Source: Planctomycetaceae bacterium
GTDB lineage: Bacteria > Planctomycetota > Planctomycetia > Pirellulales > Pirellulaceae
Direction of reading: 5' to 3'
NCBI GenBank assembly: GCA_018660825.1
Contig: JABJJO010000006.1
Coordinates: 1 to 52,119 of the forward strand
Length of the DNA: 52,119 nucleotides
This document shows positions 28,388-37,593 of this stretch, in pieces; position 1 is the stretch's first letter; the number at the start of each line of letters is the position of its first letter. Position numbers and translations under genes: made by a program. The notes beneath the pieces are model-generated. The model searched no databases and had not been told where the DNA came from. It saw only the letters and a program-made list of their open reading frames with translations.

Positions 28388-28786
28388 CTAGAAGTTACTC
28401 AATACGCCCCCTACTATTACCACGGTAAAACATATGTGGCAGATGATTGTGCAGATGCCGGCGACAATCCCTACTATCGCATGCGCTGAGCCTTTAATAA
28501 CAGGGTTCTGTTTACGAGCTTGCAGACCTTTGACCCCAAGGATGATACTGCCGATACCAGAGAAGGGGATAAAGAAGGAGAAGATGCCAAGGTAGTATGC
28601 GATAAGTGCATGTTTGTTTTTGTAAGGAATGATTCCACCGGTGGCGTCGCCTTGCGTGTCTTGTCCATGTTGCGGCGGCACATAAGTTACTTGTTCTGCT
28701 TGGGGCGTGATATAGGGATTGGCGGTGTCCGCTTGCGGTGTTGGATTTACGTCTAGTGGGTCATTTTCACTGGATGTATTTGACAT
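28388..28786 (-). CDS. Small DUF4190-like membrane protein
   Basis: From ATG 28786 (132 residues) a polar, proline/glutamine-rich cytoplasmic N-terminus (1-60) precedes two membrane helices (about 61-82 and 100-130) with GSIILGVKGLQARKQ between them, as in DUF4190 proteins. AAGGA upstream gives a good ribosome-binding site, so the longer frame starting at 28891 is rejected. Function unknown. Codirectional with the membrane protein gene before it. Confidence 0.7.
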   Translation of the reverse strand: MSNTSSENDPLDVNPTPQADTANPYITPQAEQVTYVPPQHGQDTQGDATGGIIPYKNKHALIAYYLGIFSFFIPFSGIGSIILGVKGLQARKQNPVIKGSAHAIVGIVAGICTIICHICFTVVIVGGVLSNF

Positions 28787-28833
28787 TTGTTTTCCTTTGA
28801 TGAGAGAGCTTATTGCGTGATCGTTTGCTGTAA

Positions 28834-30129
28834 CTAGAAGCTGAAGAATGGAATTGGGATAAGTAAAGCATGTTGTTCTAGCAAGCTCCACTCACCATAC
28901 CAAGATGTGTAACGCGAAGCGAGTACGATGGAACCATAAGCAAACACGACAGGGATGAGGGTCAGGCGGCCTAACCAGATCGACAATCGCAGCCGCGGCG
29001 TTTCACGGCGGTGGGCACGAGCGTAGGCCCAGCCAAGGAGGATGCGTGTCGGCCAAGCGAAGATGATGAAAACAACAGCTGGCAACAACACGACTTCTCG
29101 CGGTGTCAATTCGATTTTGACTAAATATACGGGCAACGCTAACAGCCAAACGGAAACCATCGATATCCATAATGCCAGGGGCGCGCGTTGGTACATGGAG
29201 CGCACAACACCAATCTCTCTAAAAACGCTAAGCCGTTGTTCCACGGCGAAACGTGTTTGTAGTATCGGTAGGTACAAGAAAATGATAGCGAGTGCAATAT
29301 ACCCGATCGTTCCGCAAACGACGTTGATGCCGCGGGGCAAAACCATTCCGCCAATACACAATCCAATGGGAATAATGAGCCAACAGAATGTACCTATAAA
29401 CCCTTTGAACCCTGTCACAAAAAGTGTACGCAAGGGAAATTCACTGACGAATTTCCAGAATCTGTCATGGGCGGCGACATAGATTTTGCGATTTAATCCT
29501 TCTTTCAAAAATCGTACGGGCGCTGGCCAAATGAAATGGCGCAGTAATCCACCGCGGGTCCAAGCCCACAAGGTGACGAGGCTTGTAAATGCAGCTAGCA
29601 AGGCAGTTTGCCAACCGTATTGGGCAGCTCGTTCGCTGTCGGGGAGCATGATTGTGGCATCCACATAGTAATTAGACATGAAATATGCGGGCAGCCAAAT
29701 GAGGAATGTGCCGAGGATGACGCCGCCCGTTCGGGCAGCGGTTTGGATTCCCCAAAATCCCGCGCGAACTTTTTGGTGTTTCACAATCCGCCTAGAAATC
29801 TCCAGTAAATATCCGAGAGCGACGAATTGGACGATAGGCAATGATGCGCCTAAAGCGAGTGCCGTAACAAGGACAGCGACACCAAATATCCAGAATACGA
29901 GGCAGTAAAATGCGCGAAAAGGAGCAAATAGAATATGCGTGATTTGCTTAACAATGCTCGGTTGTTGTGTTGAATATTGAGTGCTCGGCACAGCAGGCTC
30001 TACGCTCGTCGTAACCACCGGCTGTACAGACGTTGGGACAACTGCCTCAACTGGAATGGCCACAACCGCAAGAGGAGCAGTTGAGGGGGTTGGTTGAAGA
30101 TTATCTTGTCCGGTTTCAAGCATGATCAA
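28834..30129 (-). CDS. Multi-pass membrane protein (planctomycete type, unknown function)
   Basis: The protein (431 residues) has a Pro/Val/Thr-rich N-terminus (1-60) and then about eight hydrophobic segments. Features include the sequence LGASLPIVQFVALGYLLEI, typical of DUF4013-like membrane proteins, and a conserved-looking amphipathic AFYCLVFWIF start. I do not recognise a catalytic motif. It is probably co-transcribed with the DUF4190-like gene, since they are 47 bases apart on the same strand, which gene order places first. Confidence 0.6.
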   Translation of the reverse strand: MIMLETGQDNLQPTPSTAPLAVVAIPVEAVVPTSVQPVVTTSVEPAVPSTQYSTQQPSIVKQITHILFAPFRAFYCLVFWIFGVAVLVTALALGASLPIVQFVALGYLLEISRRIVKHQKVRAGFWGIQTAARTGGVILGTFLIWLPAYFMSNYYVDATIMLPDSERAAQYGWQTALLAAFTSLVTLWAWTRGGLLRHFIWPAPVRFLKEGLNRKIYVAAHDRFWKFVSEFPLRTLFVTGFKGFIGTFCWLIIPIGLCIGGMVLPRGINVVCGTIGYIALAIIFLYLPILQTRFAVEQRLSVFREIGVVRSMYQRAPLALWISMVSVWLLALPVYLVKIELTPREVVLLPAVVFIIFAWPTRILLGWAYARAHRRETPRLRLSIWLGRLTLIPVVFAYGSIVLASRYTSWYGEWSLLEQHALLIPIPFFSF

Positions 30130-30236
30130 AGGTGGAAAGATGATGACGGATGTACAAAAATGGTGTTGGGTGTTTGCCCTGTCGATTCTGTAAATATAGC
30201 AAAGAGCTAATGACGGATTGTCTAGAAAAGCAAATT

Positions 30237-30258
30237 TATAATGCTATAATACATTATA
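30237..30258 (+). promoter_or_regulatory. AT-rich inverted repeat in the DUF1549 gene leader
   Basis: TATAATG (30237-30243) pairs with CATTATA (30252-30258) across an 8-base spacer that contains a further TATAAT-like hexamer. It lies 54-75 bases before the DUF1549 start and may combine a -10 element with an operator. No convincing -35 was found. Confidence 0.35.
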
Positions 30259-30311
30259 CAATTAATTTAGTCGGAAATTGGCATAAATTGACGTACAAGG
30301 AAACTGTAAAA

Positions 30312-31985
30312 ATGAAATGGCGGCCAATCATCTCGGTATTGATTTGCCTCGTCGTCCTCGGCGGAATTTCAAGCAGTCTGCTGTCAACAAGTCAAATAGG
30401 TTCGTCGTCGGCTTGGCGAAAGCGGCCTCTTCATCCCGCTGCCGATATCCTAAAGGTCGTTGCTGCTGTCAATCGCGAGTTTTCCGATTCATGGAAAAAT
30501 GCCGATTTAGAAACAGCCACACCGGCTTCGGTACTCGCTGTCATGCGTCGGGCTTCGCTCGCTCTGCATGGAACTGTTCCATCGCTGGAAGAAATTCGCG
30601 AGTTTGGCCCGGCAGCACAGATGGTTGAAACAACAGTTTCAGAAAACGACTTACTGGATCGCTACGTCCAATATTTATTAGCAGATCGTCGTTATGCGGA
30701 TTATGTCAGTGAACGATTTGCTCGTGTGTTTGTTGGCGTGGACACGGGCCCCTTTTTGGTTTATCGGCGCCGTCGTTTTCAATTGTGGCTGAGTGACCAA
30801 CTGTTTATAAATCGACGATACGATAGTTTATGCCGAGATTTAATCAGCAGTACGGGCGTCTGGGTGAGTGACCCAGCTGTTAATTTTGTAACGGCAACGA
30901 TTACCGATGACAGTCAAGGTCGCCCGGACTTGCCAAAACTGGCCGGGCGTACGAGCCGCGCATTCTTAGGGATGCGATTGGACTGTCTGCAGTGCCATGA
31001 TGATGCACTAGGCACCATCGACTTGAGCTTCGATGGGATGCCGCGTGAGGCGTTGCAAACCGATTTTCATCAATTCGCAGCTTTCTATTCTCAAGCGAGC
31101 ATTAGTCTAGGTGGCGTACAGGATGACTTTCGCCATTACTCCTACACTTATTTGGGCGACGAAGAAGATAGTTTAATCTCGCCCAAAGTACCTTTTCAAT
31201 CTGACTTGACATTGCCCGCAGGTTCACGCCGTGGGCAACTCGCTACGTGGATCACTGCCCGCCAAAACCGAGCATTCTCGCGGACGGCCGTGAACCGAGT
31301 ATGGGCGATTATTTTCGGTAAACCTTTGGTGTACCCAGTAGATGACATTCCGTTGATGGGACCGTTTCCGCCAGGCCTTGAATTGCTGGCAACGGATTTT
31401 AGTGATCATGATTATGACCTGAAACGACTAATTCAAATTATCACTCGCCTTGATGTCTTTCGCATCTCTAGTCGAGCAACATTCGATGTGACTTCACAAC
31501 ACGAACACGCTTGGGCCGTTTTTCCGTTGGTGCGTTTGCGACCGGAGCAGGTAGCTGGCGGTATCGGGCAAACTGCAAGGGTGCGGACGATTAATGCCGA
31601 TGTTAGCTATTCGGTGCGGCAACAACAGCAACAGGATATTTTGTCCTTTGTTAAGAGATACGGGGATACTGGGGAAGATGAGTTTGAAGATCGCGGCGGT
31701 ACGATTACTCAACGACTGCTAATGATGAATGGCAATTTCGTAAAAGATCGAACACGTAGTTCCGAAGACTTAAATACAGCCGCACGTATTGCAACGATTG
31801 CTGAAGACGACGAAGATGCGATTGAAATGACATATCTTTGCGTACTCACTCGGCTACCTTCAGAGACAGAGCTGCATCACTTTTTATTGGCATTGAAAGA
31901 CGTCTCGCCTGATCAGCGCGAGCCAATATTAGAAGATCTTTTTTGGACTTTAATTAACAGTACCGAGTTTTCGTGGAATCATTAG
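30312..31985 (+). CDS. Secreted DUF1549/DUF1553 protein (short form)
   Basis: From ATG 30312 (557 residues) the protein begins with a signal peptide (MKWRPIISVLICLVVLGG). DUF1549 features follow (SLALHGTVPSLEEI, YVQYLLADRRYADY) with a CxxCH motif, CLQCH, at 225-229. A DUF1553-like part carries FSRTAVNRVWAIIFGKPLV and ends in a helical region. It lacks the N-terminal PSCyt1 cytochrome domain of the longer paralogue in this window. Such proteins are abundant in planctomycetes and usually paired with DUF1501 genes; this one is followed by one 55 bases later. Function unproven, probably in extracellular oxidation or polymer use. Confidence 0.85.
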   Translation: MKWRPIISVLICLVVLGGISSSLLSTSQIGSSSAWRKRPLHPAADILKVVAAVNREFSDSWKNADLETATPASVLAVMRRASLALHGTVPSLEEIREFGPAAQMVETTVSENDLLDRYVQYLLADRRYADYVSERFARVFVGVDTGPFLVYRRRRFQLWLSDQLFINRRYDSLCRDLISSTGVWVSDPAVNFVTATITDDSQGRPDLPKLAGRTSRAFLGMRLDCLQCHDDALGTIDLSFDGMPREALQTDFHQFAAFYSQASISLGGVQDDFRHYSYTYLGDEEDSLISPKVPFQSDLTLPAGSRRGQLATWITARQNRAFSRTAVNRVWAIIFGKPLVYPVDDIPLMGPFPPGLELLATDFSDHDYDLKRLIQIITRLDVFRISSRATFDVTSQHEHAWAVFPLVRLRPEQVAGGIGQTARVRTINADVSYSVRQQQQQDILSFVKRYGDTGEDEFEDRGGTITQRLLMMNGNFVKDRTRSSEDLNTAARIATIAEDDEDAIEMTYLCVLTRLPSETELHHFLLALKDVSPDQREPILEDLFWTLINSTEFSWNH

Positions 31986-32040
31986 AGTTGTTCATTGCAA
32001 AGAACATCCGTTTTAAACATGGGGAAAGGGTAGCACATCC

Positions 32041-33345
32041 ATGGCTTGTCAATCACAGCACCATTGGAATCGCCGGACACTGTTAACCGCTGCTGCAGCG
32101 ACTAGTATGTCTTGGCTGACGCCGCTAGCCACGAAATTGGTACGCGCTCAGGAACTTGCTCCAGATTCGCAGGCACCCGCTAAAAGCGTGATTTTGTTGT
32201 GGATGCAGGGGGGGCCGAGTCAGCGTGACACGTTTGATCCGCAGCCCCAAGCGAGCGAAAAATATAGCGGAGGTGTTAAGTCTATTGCGACCTCGGCCAA
32301 GGATGTGCGAATTGCCGAAACGTTACCATTGATGGCCCAACAGATGCATCACTTGAGCTTAGTACGTAGTGTTGTTAGTCGCGAAGGTGACCACGCCCGC
32401 GGAGTTTACAATGTGAAGACAGGTTTTCGCCCTGACCCGACATTGGTGCACCCGTCGATAGGAGCGGTAATGTGTCATCAGTTGACTGATGACTTGGAGA
32501 TTCCGCGACATATTTCTATGCTCACAACAAATAACCCAGCGCGGGGAGGTTATCTTGGTGATTCGTTTGATGCATTTCAAGTTGGCGACCCACAACAGCG
32601 AGTCCCCGATGTTATAGCGCGGGTGGACGTAGATCGCGATGAGAAGCGCCGCGCCGACTTATTTGGAGTGGTTGAGCAGGAGTTCGCTCGCGGTCGCTTA
32701 CGGAATCTTGATGAGAAAAAAACACTCCATCAATTGTCGATGAAAAGAGCGGTCCGCATGATGGCTTCATCACAACTCAAAGCCTTTTCATTAATGGATG
32801 TCTCACAAACAAAAAAAGATCGCTTCGGAGACACTTCGTTCGGTCGCGCTTGTCTGGCTGCGACTCAGTTGATTCAAGTGGGCGTGCGATGTGTGGAAAT
32901 TACGCTTGGCGGTTGGGATAGCCACATAAATAATACCTCGACACAAGCGAGTCGCTCCAAAATTATGGATGCGGCGATGTCTTCCATGCTGGCGGAACTT
33001 TCCGAAACCGGTTTGTTGGAAAGCACGATTGTGGTGTGGGGTGGTGAATTTGGTCGAACGCCTTGGCTCAACAGCACAAGCGGTCGTGACCATTGGCCGC
33101 ATGGATTTACTATTGCCCTGGGTGGTGGTGGAATCCAAGGGGGACGCGTAGTAGGCGAAACAAATCCAGAGCCGAAAGAAGACATGCAGGACAGAACCGC
33201 CGATGTTGTCGATGCGCATGAAGTCGAAGATATTCATGCAACCGTTTTTAAGGCACTCGGTATCGACTACGAACAGGAAATGATGACACCCGTTGGACGG
33301 CCGATGGTTGTCGCGCAAGGTAATGCAATTCAAGAATTGTTTTAA
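32041..33345 (+). CDS. DUF1501 protein with Tat-type signal
   Basis: The protein (434 residues) starts with a twin-arginine-like leader (R11-R12, then TLLTAAAATS) and shows the DUF1501 hallmarks: MQGGPSQRDTFDP near the start and GGEFGRTPWLN...GRDHWPHGF near the end. DUF1501 proteins belong to the alkaline phosphatase/sulfatase-like superfamily, and their exact activity is not settled. It forms a two-gene unit with the DUF1549 gene. SD-like GGGGAAAGGG lies about 12 bases before ATG 32041. Confidence 0.9.
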   Translation: MACQSQHHWNRRTLLTAAAATSMSWLTPLATKLVRAQELAPDSQAPAKSVILLWMQGGPSQRDTFDPQPQASEKYSGGVKSIATSAKDVRIAETLPLMAQQMHHLSLVRSVVSREGDHARGVYNVKTGFRPDPTLVHPSIGAVMCHQLTDDLEIPRHISMLTTNNPARGGYLGDSFDAFQVGDPQQRVPDVIARVDVDRDEKRRADLFGVVEQEFARGRLRNLDEKKTLHQLSMKRAVRMMASSQLKAFSLMDVSQTKKDRFGDTSFGRACLAATQLIQVGVRCVEITLGGWDSHINNTSTQASRSKIMDAAMSSMLAELSETGLLESTIVVWGGEFGRTPWLNSTSGRDHWPHGFTIALGGGGIQGGRVVGETNPEPKEDMQDRTADVVDAHEVEDIHATVFKALGIDYEQEMMTPVGRPMVVAQGNAIQELF

Positions 33346-33453
33346 TGACAATCGACATGTGACAGATGATATGGGTATCTACGAAAGCGGCAGATATTTA
33401 TACTAAGGCCACTTGAAATGAACCGGAGTTGGTTCTCAAGCGTATTTTAAAGA

Positions 33454-34203
33454 ATGATAATTATGACCATCATGTTTCGCTGTTTGATGTGTGGAAAAGA
33501 TCTCACGGTTGATGATACGCATAGTGGTGAGCAAACGGAATGTTCCAAGTGCGGTGCCGAAATCTTGGTGCCGGCGGCATCTGCAAGTAGCAGCGCGCCC
33601 GTTTTGCGCCGTGGAGTTTCTGCGGTTGGGGTTCGTTCATCCTCCACCAAGTCAGTGTTTCGCAGTAAACGTAAAGCACAAAACCGCGCGGAAGCCGCTG
33701 GTGAAGAATTTGAAGGAGACGATTTTGATGGCCGGCGACAATGGAAAACGCTCATTGGTTTTGTCGTCAGTCTGATTGTTTTCTTTGTGGTCTATGTAGG
33801 CTATTTGGCGATTCCACCAAGCCGAGTTCCCTTTACCGATGCAGAAGCAAAGGCGATCAGACGTGATGTCCAATCGGAAAATTGGGGCACGTATCTAGAC
33901 GGACAGTGTAATGCTGTCGATAAAATCAACGATGTGATGGTGTACGTTAGAAATGAAGCGACGTATGAAGAGGTGTTCCCCGATCTAAAAGAACTCAATG
34001 ACATTATCAATTTGCAAGTGGTAGCCAAAGCAGAAGATATGGAAGAGATGGAACTAATGCTAGTCAACAAAAGGATGACCAATCGTCAAGTTGCGGGTAA
34101 CCAACACATGTTGAATCATCTCGAACGTTTGCGGGATAGCAACGCCAAGCTAGTCCAACGCATAATCAATGACATCCCCGTTTTCAAGGCTGTGACGCAG
34201 TAG
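33454..34203 (+). CDS. Zinc-ribbon membrane protein of unknown function
   Basis: The N-terminus has two CxxC pairs (C10/C13 and C30/C33) forming a small zinc ribbon. A Ser/Ala-rich and basic linker follows, then one membrane helix (about 99-120) and a helical, charged domain outside (125-249) with ELNDIINLQVVAKAEDMEEMELM. Zinc-ribbon-plus-helix proteins are common in planctomycetes, but no role is known. The start could also be the third ATG, at 33472. No clear operon partner. Confidence 0.65.
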   Translation: MIIMTIMFRCLMCGKDLTVDDTHSGEQTECSKCGAEILVPAASASSSAPVLRRGVSAVGVRSSSTKSVFRSKRKAQNRAEAAGEEFEGDDFDGRRQWKTLIGFVVSLIVFFVVYVGYLAIPPSRVPFTDAEAKAIRRDVQSENWGTYLDGQCNAVDKINDVMVYVRNEATYEEVFPDLKELNDIINLQVVAKAEDMEEMELMLVNKRMTNRQVAGNQHMLNHLERLRDSNAKLVQRIINDIPVFKAVTQ

Positions 34204-34328
34204 GGCCACGGAGTAGTACAAAATTACTCTAATTGGCGAGGTGTTTTCTCCTATTACCGATTGGCGTCGCATGTTGTAGGATGGAGCACTTACCATTTTA
34301 CTGTTTTTGTGATGAGTCTTGATTGATT

Positions 34329-35420
34329 ATGGAAGCTGGAATTGTTGGATTACCAAATGTCGGTAAAAGTACGTTATTCAATGCATTGACGAGTTCACAA
34401 GGCGCGGATAGTGCGAATTATCCCTTTTGCACAATTGAACCGAACGAAGGTATTGTGCCCGTGCCGGATGCTAGACTCGATACGATCACCGAATATATTC
34501 CACCTCAAAAAGTAATTCCCGCCGTGTTGAAATTGGTTGACATTGCTGGGATTGTTAAAGGTGCTAGCGAAGGTGAAGGGCTTGGTAATAAATTCCTTAG
34601 CCATATTCGTCAAGTCGACGCAATTATTCAAGTGGTCCGCTGTTTCGAAGATGAAGATGTCATCCACGTCGCTGGCAAAGTTGACCCACTAGATGATATA
34701 GAAATCATCGAAAGTGAGTTAATGATTGCGGACATGCAGACACTTGAAAATGCGTTGAACAAAGCTGAGCGGACGGCTCGTAGTGGTGATAAAGAAGCAC
34801 AAGCAACGGTCTTGGTTATCAATAAATGTCTTGAACATTTAGGTAAAGACGAGCCATTGCGGAGTCTGGATTTGCACGACGGTGAACTTGAGTTGATTCA
34901 TAGTTATGGCCTGTTAACCGCCAAGCCTGTCCTGTATGTCGCCAATGTCGATGAAGATGATCTTGATGGCAAAGGTCCGCTGGTACAGCAAGTACGTGAT
35001 TACGCCCAAAGCGTGAATGCTGGCGTCGTACACGTCTGTGCTCGTATCGAAGCAGAAGTCGCTGAGCTGGATGCGCAAGATCGATCAGAGATGCTTGAAT
35101 CGATAGGGCTTACTGAACCGTCGTTGTCGGTTCTCGCTCGTGAAGCCTATAAAACTCTCGGATTACAAAGTTATTTTACTGCGGGTGAAAAAGAAGTTCG
35201 CGCTTGGACAATCCCAGTCGGTGCAACAGGACCTCAAGCTGCTGGTGTGATTCATACGGATTTCGAGCGAGGTTTTATTCGAGTCGAAGTTTATTCAGTG
35301 GATGATTTGGTAGAGTATGAAAGTGAAAAGGAACTTCGCACAGCAGGGAAACTGCGAGTTGAAGGTAAATCCTATGTCGTGCAAGACGGTGATATTTGTC
35401 ATTTCTTGTTTAATGTCTAA
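34329..35420 (+). CDS. ychF: Ribosome-binding ATPase YchF
   Basis: YchF/OLA1 is an Obg-family P-loop protein that hydrolyses ATP and binds ribosomes. From ATG 34329 (363 residues) it shows G1 GLPNVGKST (7-15), G3 [20 protein letters not shown], and a C-terminal TGS domain ending in [13 protein letters not shown]. Length and ends match the family exactly. An in-frame TTG two codons earlier is ignored. It is a core housekeeping gene, unrelated in function to its neighbours. Confidence 0.97.
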   Translation: MEAGIVGLPNVGKSTLFNALTSSQGADSANYPFCTIEPNEGIVPVPDARLDTITEYIPPQKVIPAVLKLVDIAGIVKGASEGEGLGNKFLSHIRQVDAIIQVVRCFEDEDVIHVAGKVDPLDDIEIIESELMIADMQTLENALNKAERTARSGDKEAQATVLVINKCLEHLGKDEPLRSLDLHDGELELIHSYGLLTAKPVLYVANVDEDDLDGKGPLVQQVRDYAQSVNAGVVHVCARIEAEVAELDAQDRSEMLESIGLTEPSLSVLAREAYKTLGLQSYFTAGEKEVRAWTIPVGATGPQAAGVIHTDFERGFIRVEVYSVDDLVEYESEKELRTAGKLRVEGKSYVVQDGDICHFLFNV

Positions 35421-35478
35421 AGAACAGATCGCCGTTGTTTAGCTGATTTTATAAACCAACAAGCATTTAGTGATTTGC

Positions 35479-36063
35479 ATGAAATATTTGCCAGCCATTA
35501 TTGTTCTTGCGTTTGTATGGACGGCTGTGCTGTGGGTATTTCTGAGCTTTGAGCCAAATGAGGCAACGGGTCGCCCGCATTCGGAAGCAACGTTTGCGAC
35601 ACCGCAAGGTTCGACGAGTGTTGCGATGATGCAAGGAGGCGAGGGCGGATACCGGCACGAGCATATAGTCGTTCCTGGGTTGTTGCTTGGTTGCAGCATG
35701 ATTGCAATGTTTTGCATGATGTTATTTTGGGTTTGCCGTACGAAACACGCCGACCCGGACTCAGCAGGGTATTTTTGGAATTTGATGGTGATGGTGGTGT
35801 TGGTGTACGTTAGCGCATTCATTTTGTTGTGCACGACTTACCAAATGTCATGGCTTGAACCCACAGAACCAGATTATCTGGGGCCCTTTCCAATTGCCAC
35901 AAGCCTGATGTTTCTGGGCATGTACGGTGTGCCACTGGGTTTTGTCGTGTTATACGTCCTTTTTTTCGAAGATAGAATCTTGCCTCAGGCGGCACTCGAA
36001 GAATTTCGTAAAATAGTCCAAGCAGCCAAATCGGATGATGTGGCCGAGCAGGAGGCTAGCTGA
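35479..36063 (+). CDS. Small membrane protein coupled to a solute symporter
   Basis: From ATG 35479 (194 residues) there are four hydrophobic segments (about 3-23, 62-82, 97-118 and 132-155) and a charged C-terminus. The family is not recognised. Its stop shares one base with the start of the symporter gene (TGATG at 36061-36065), the usual sign of translational coupling. By analogy with other two-part transporters, it is probably an accessory subunit of the symporter; this is an inference. Confidence 0.65.
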   Translation: MKYLPAIIVLAFVWTAVLWVFLSFEPNEATGRPHSEATFATPQGSTSVAMMQGGEGGYRHEHIVVPGLLLGCSMIAMFCMMLFWVCRTKHADPDSAGYFWNLMVMVVLVYVSAFILLCTTYQMSWLEPTEPDYLGPFPIATSLMFLGMYGVPLGFVVLYVLFFEDRILPQAALEEFRKIVQAAKSDDVAEQEAS

Positions 36064-37547
36064 TGGAAGAATACCGTTCGAGCATTATCTTTGGATTCAT
36101 ATTGGTGTACATGTTGGTTTGCATTGCTGTGGGGTTGTGGGCCATGCGCAGGACCCGTAGTACCAAAGATTTCTTCATGGCCGGTCGCCATCTGGGGATG
36201 ATTGTGACGAGTGTTGCCGTGTTTTCGAGCACAATGAGTGGATTTGGTTTTGTGGGTGGACCGGGTTTAGTTTATCTTGCTGGGACCAGTTCATTTTGGA
36301 TGGTGATCAACATGTCGATCGGCATGTGTATTATGTTTTTTCTGCTTGGTAAGCGATTGCGGATGTTTGCCGAGTTAAGAGAACCGGTTTCGTTGCCCGA
36401 CGCAGTGTCCGCTAGGTACAACTCTCGGTTCACCGGCGGTCTAACCGCTGTGGCTATCCTGCTGGGAGTGATCACTTATTTGGGTGTACAGATCAAAGCG
36501 ATGTCTGTTGTGCTGTTTCAAATATTGCAGGATATTGCGTGGGCCTCGACGCCGCTCGAGTGGTGTTATGTCATCAGTTGTGCCGTGTTAGTGTTCTATT
36601 GTGTGACGGGCGGGATCATCGCATCCGTTTATACCGACTTGATTCAAGGCGTGATTATGGTAGTCGCTGCTGTTTTAGTTTTGCTCACGACGATGGCGAC
36701 GGTCGACGGTGGGTTACAGGGAATGGCGGAAGTTATTACGCGAGACGATCCTGAAGCTATGCAGCCTTGGGGAACCTTTGGCATGATTTCCTGTTTGTCA
36801 TTCTATTTCATCATGGCTCTTGGCGTGTGTGGGCAACCACACGTGATAACTAAACTAATGATGACGAAAAATATATCAGATACTCGGCACATGTTGCCAA
36901 TGTCCGTGGCAGGTTACGGTTTGGCAGCGTTATTATGGATTTCGATCGGGCTATGTATGCGGGCGGTTGTCTTAAATTCTCCGTATGTTACCCCCCTGCT
37001 GAACCCCGACCAAGCGGCATCCGAATTTCTGACATGCTATGCTCCTCCGGTGTTGGCGGGCGTAGTTTTCGCCGGTCTTTTTGCCGCGATTATGTCGACC
37101 GCCGACAGTTTCCTGAATATCGGCTCCGCGGCGTTAGTCCACGATTTACCACAAGCCTTTGGAATGACTCCTTTGAAACATGAACTGCGATGGGCTAGAA
37201 TTGCGACGGTAGTAATTGCAGTGGGTGCTGGCTTGTTGGCTTATTGCGCTGGTGAAATGGTGGCGATGTTAGGCGTGATGGGTTGGTCGATCTTTGCGAT
37301 TGCCATCGTGCCGATCGTGGCGATCGGGTTCAACTGGAAGCGCGCGAATCGGATCGCAGTAAACACCTCGGTCATTTCCGGCTTGGCTTGTTATGCCGGT
37401 CTATATTTGACCGACATCCGTTTGCCCTATAACTTTCACCTAGGCGCCTTCTCAATGCTCGTTACGCTAACCATTTTCTTTATGGTAGCGCTCGTAACGC
37501 CGGCTAACCGTCTAGACAAAGATATCGATGCGGTTATGGACTTGTAG
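36063..37547 (+). CDS. Sodium/solute symporter (SSS family)
   Basis: The protein (494 residues) has about 13 membrane helices and SSS hallmarks: DFFMAGRHLGMIVTSVAVFSSTMSGFGFVGGPGLVY near the N-terminus, YCVTGGIIASVYTDLIQGVIM, and the Na+-site-like AGLFAAIMSTADSFLNIGSAALVHDL. The substrate cannot be told; the family carries sugars, carboxylates, amino acids and sialic acid. It is coupled to the small membrane protein gene before it and faces the DUF1501 gene, 46 bases away. Confidence 0.88.
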   Translation: MEEYRSSIIFGFILVYMLVCIAVGLWAMRRTRSTKDFFMAGRHLGMIVTSVAVFSSTMSGFGFVGGPGLVYLAGTSSFWMVINMSIGMCIMFFLLGKRLRMFAELREPVSLPDAVSARYNSRFTGGLTAVAILLGVITYLGVQIKAMSVVLFQILQDIAWASTPLEWCYVISCAVLVFYCVTGGIIASVYTDLIQGVIMVVAAVLVLLTTMATVDGGLQGMAEVITRDDPEAMQPWGTFGMISCLSFYFIMALGVCGQPHVITKLMMTKNISDTRHMLPMSVAGYGLAALLWISIGLCMRAVVLNSPYVTPLLNPDQAASEFLTCYAPPVLAGVVFAGLFAAIMSTADSFLNIGSAALVHDLPQAFGMTPLKHELRWARIATVVIAVGAGLLAYCAGEMVAMLGVMGWSIFAIAIVPIVAIGFNWKRANRIAVNTSVISGLACYAGLYLTDIRLPYNFHLGAFSMLVTLTIFFMVALVTPANRLDKDIDAVMDL

Positions 37548-37593
37548 CAGGGACTATGAATGGCACGCATTGAAATAATCAGCCGTAGACGGG

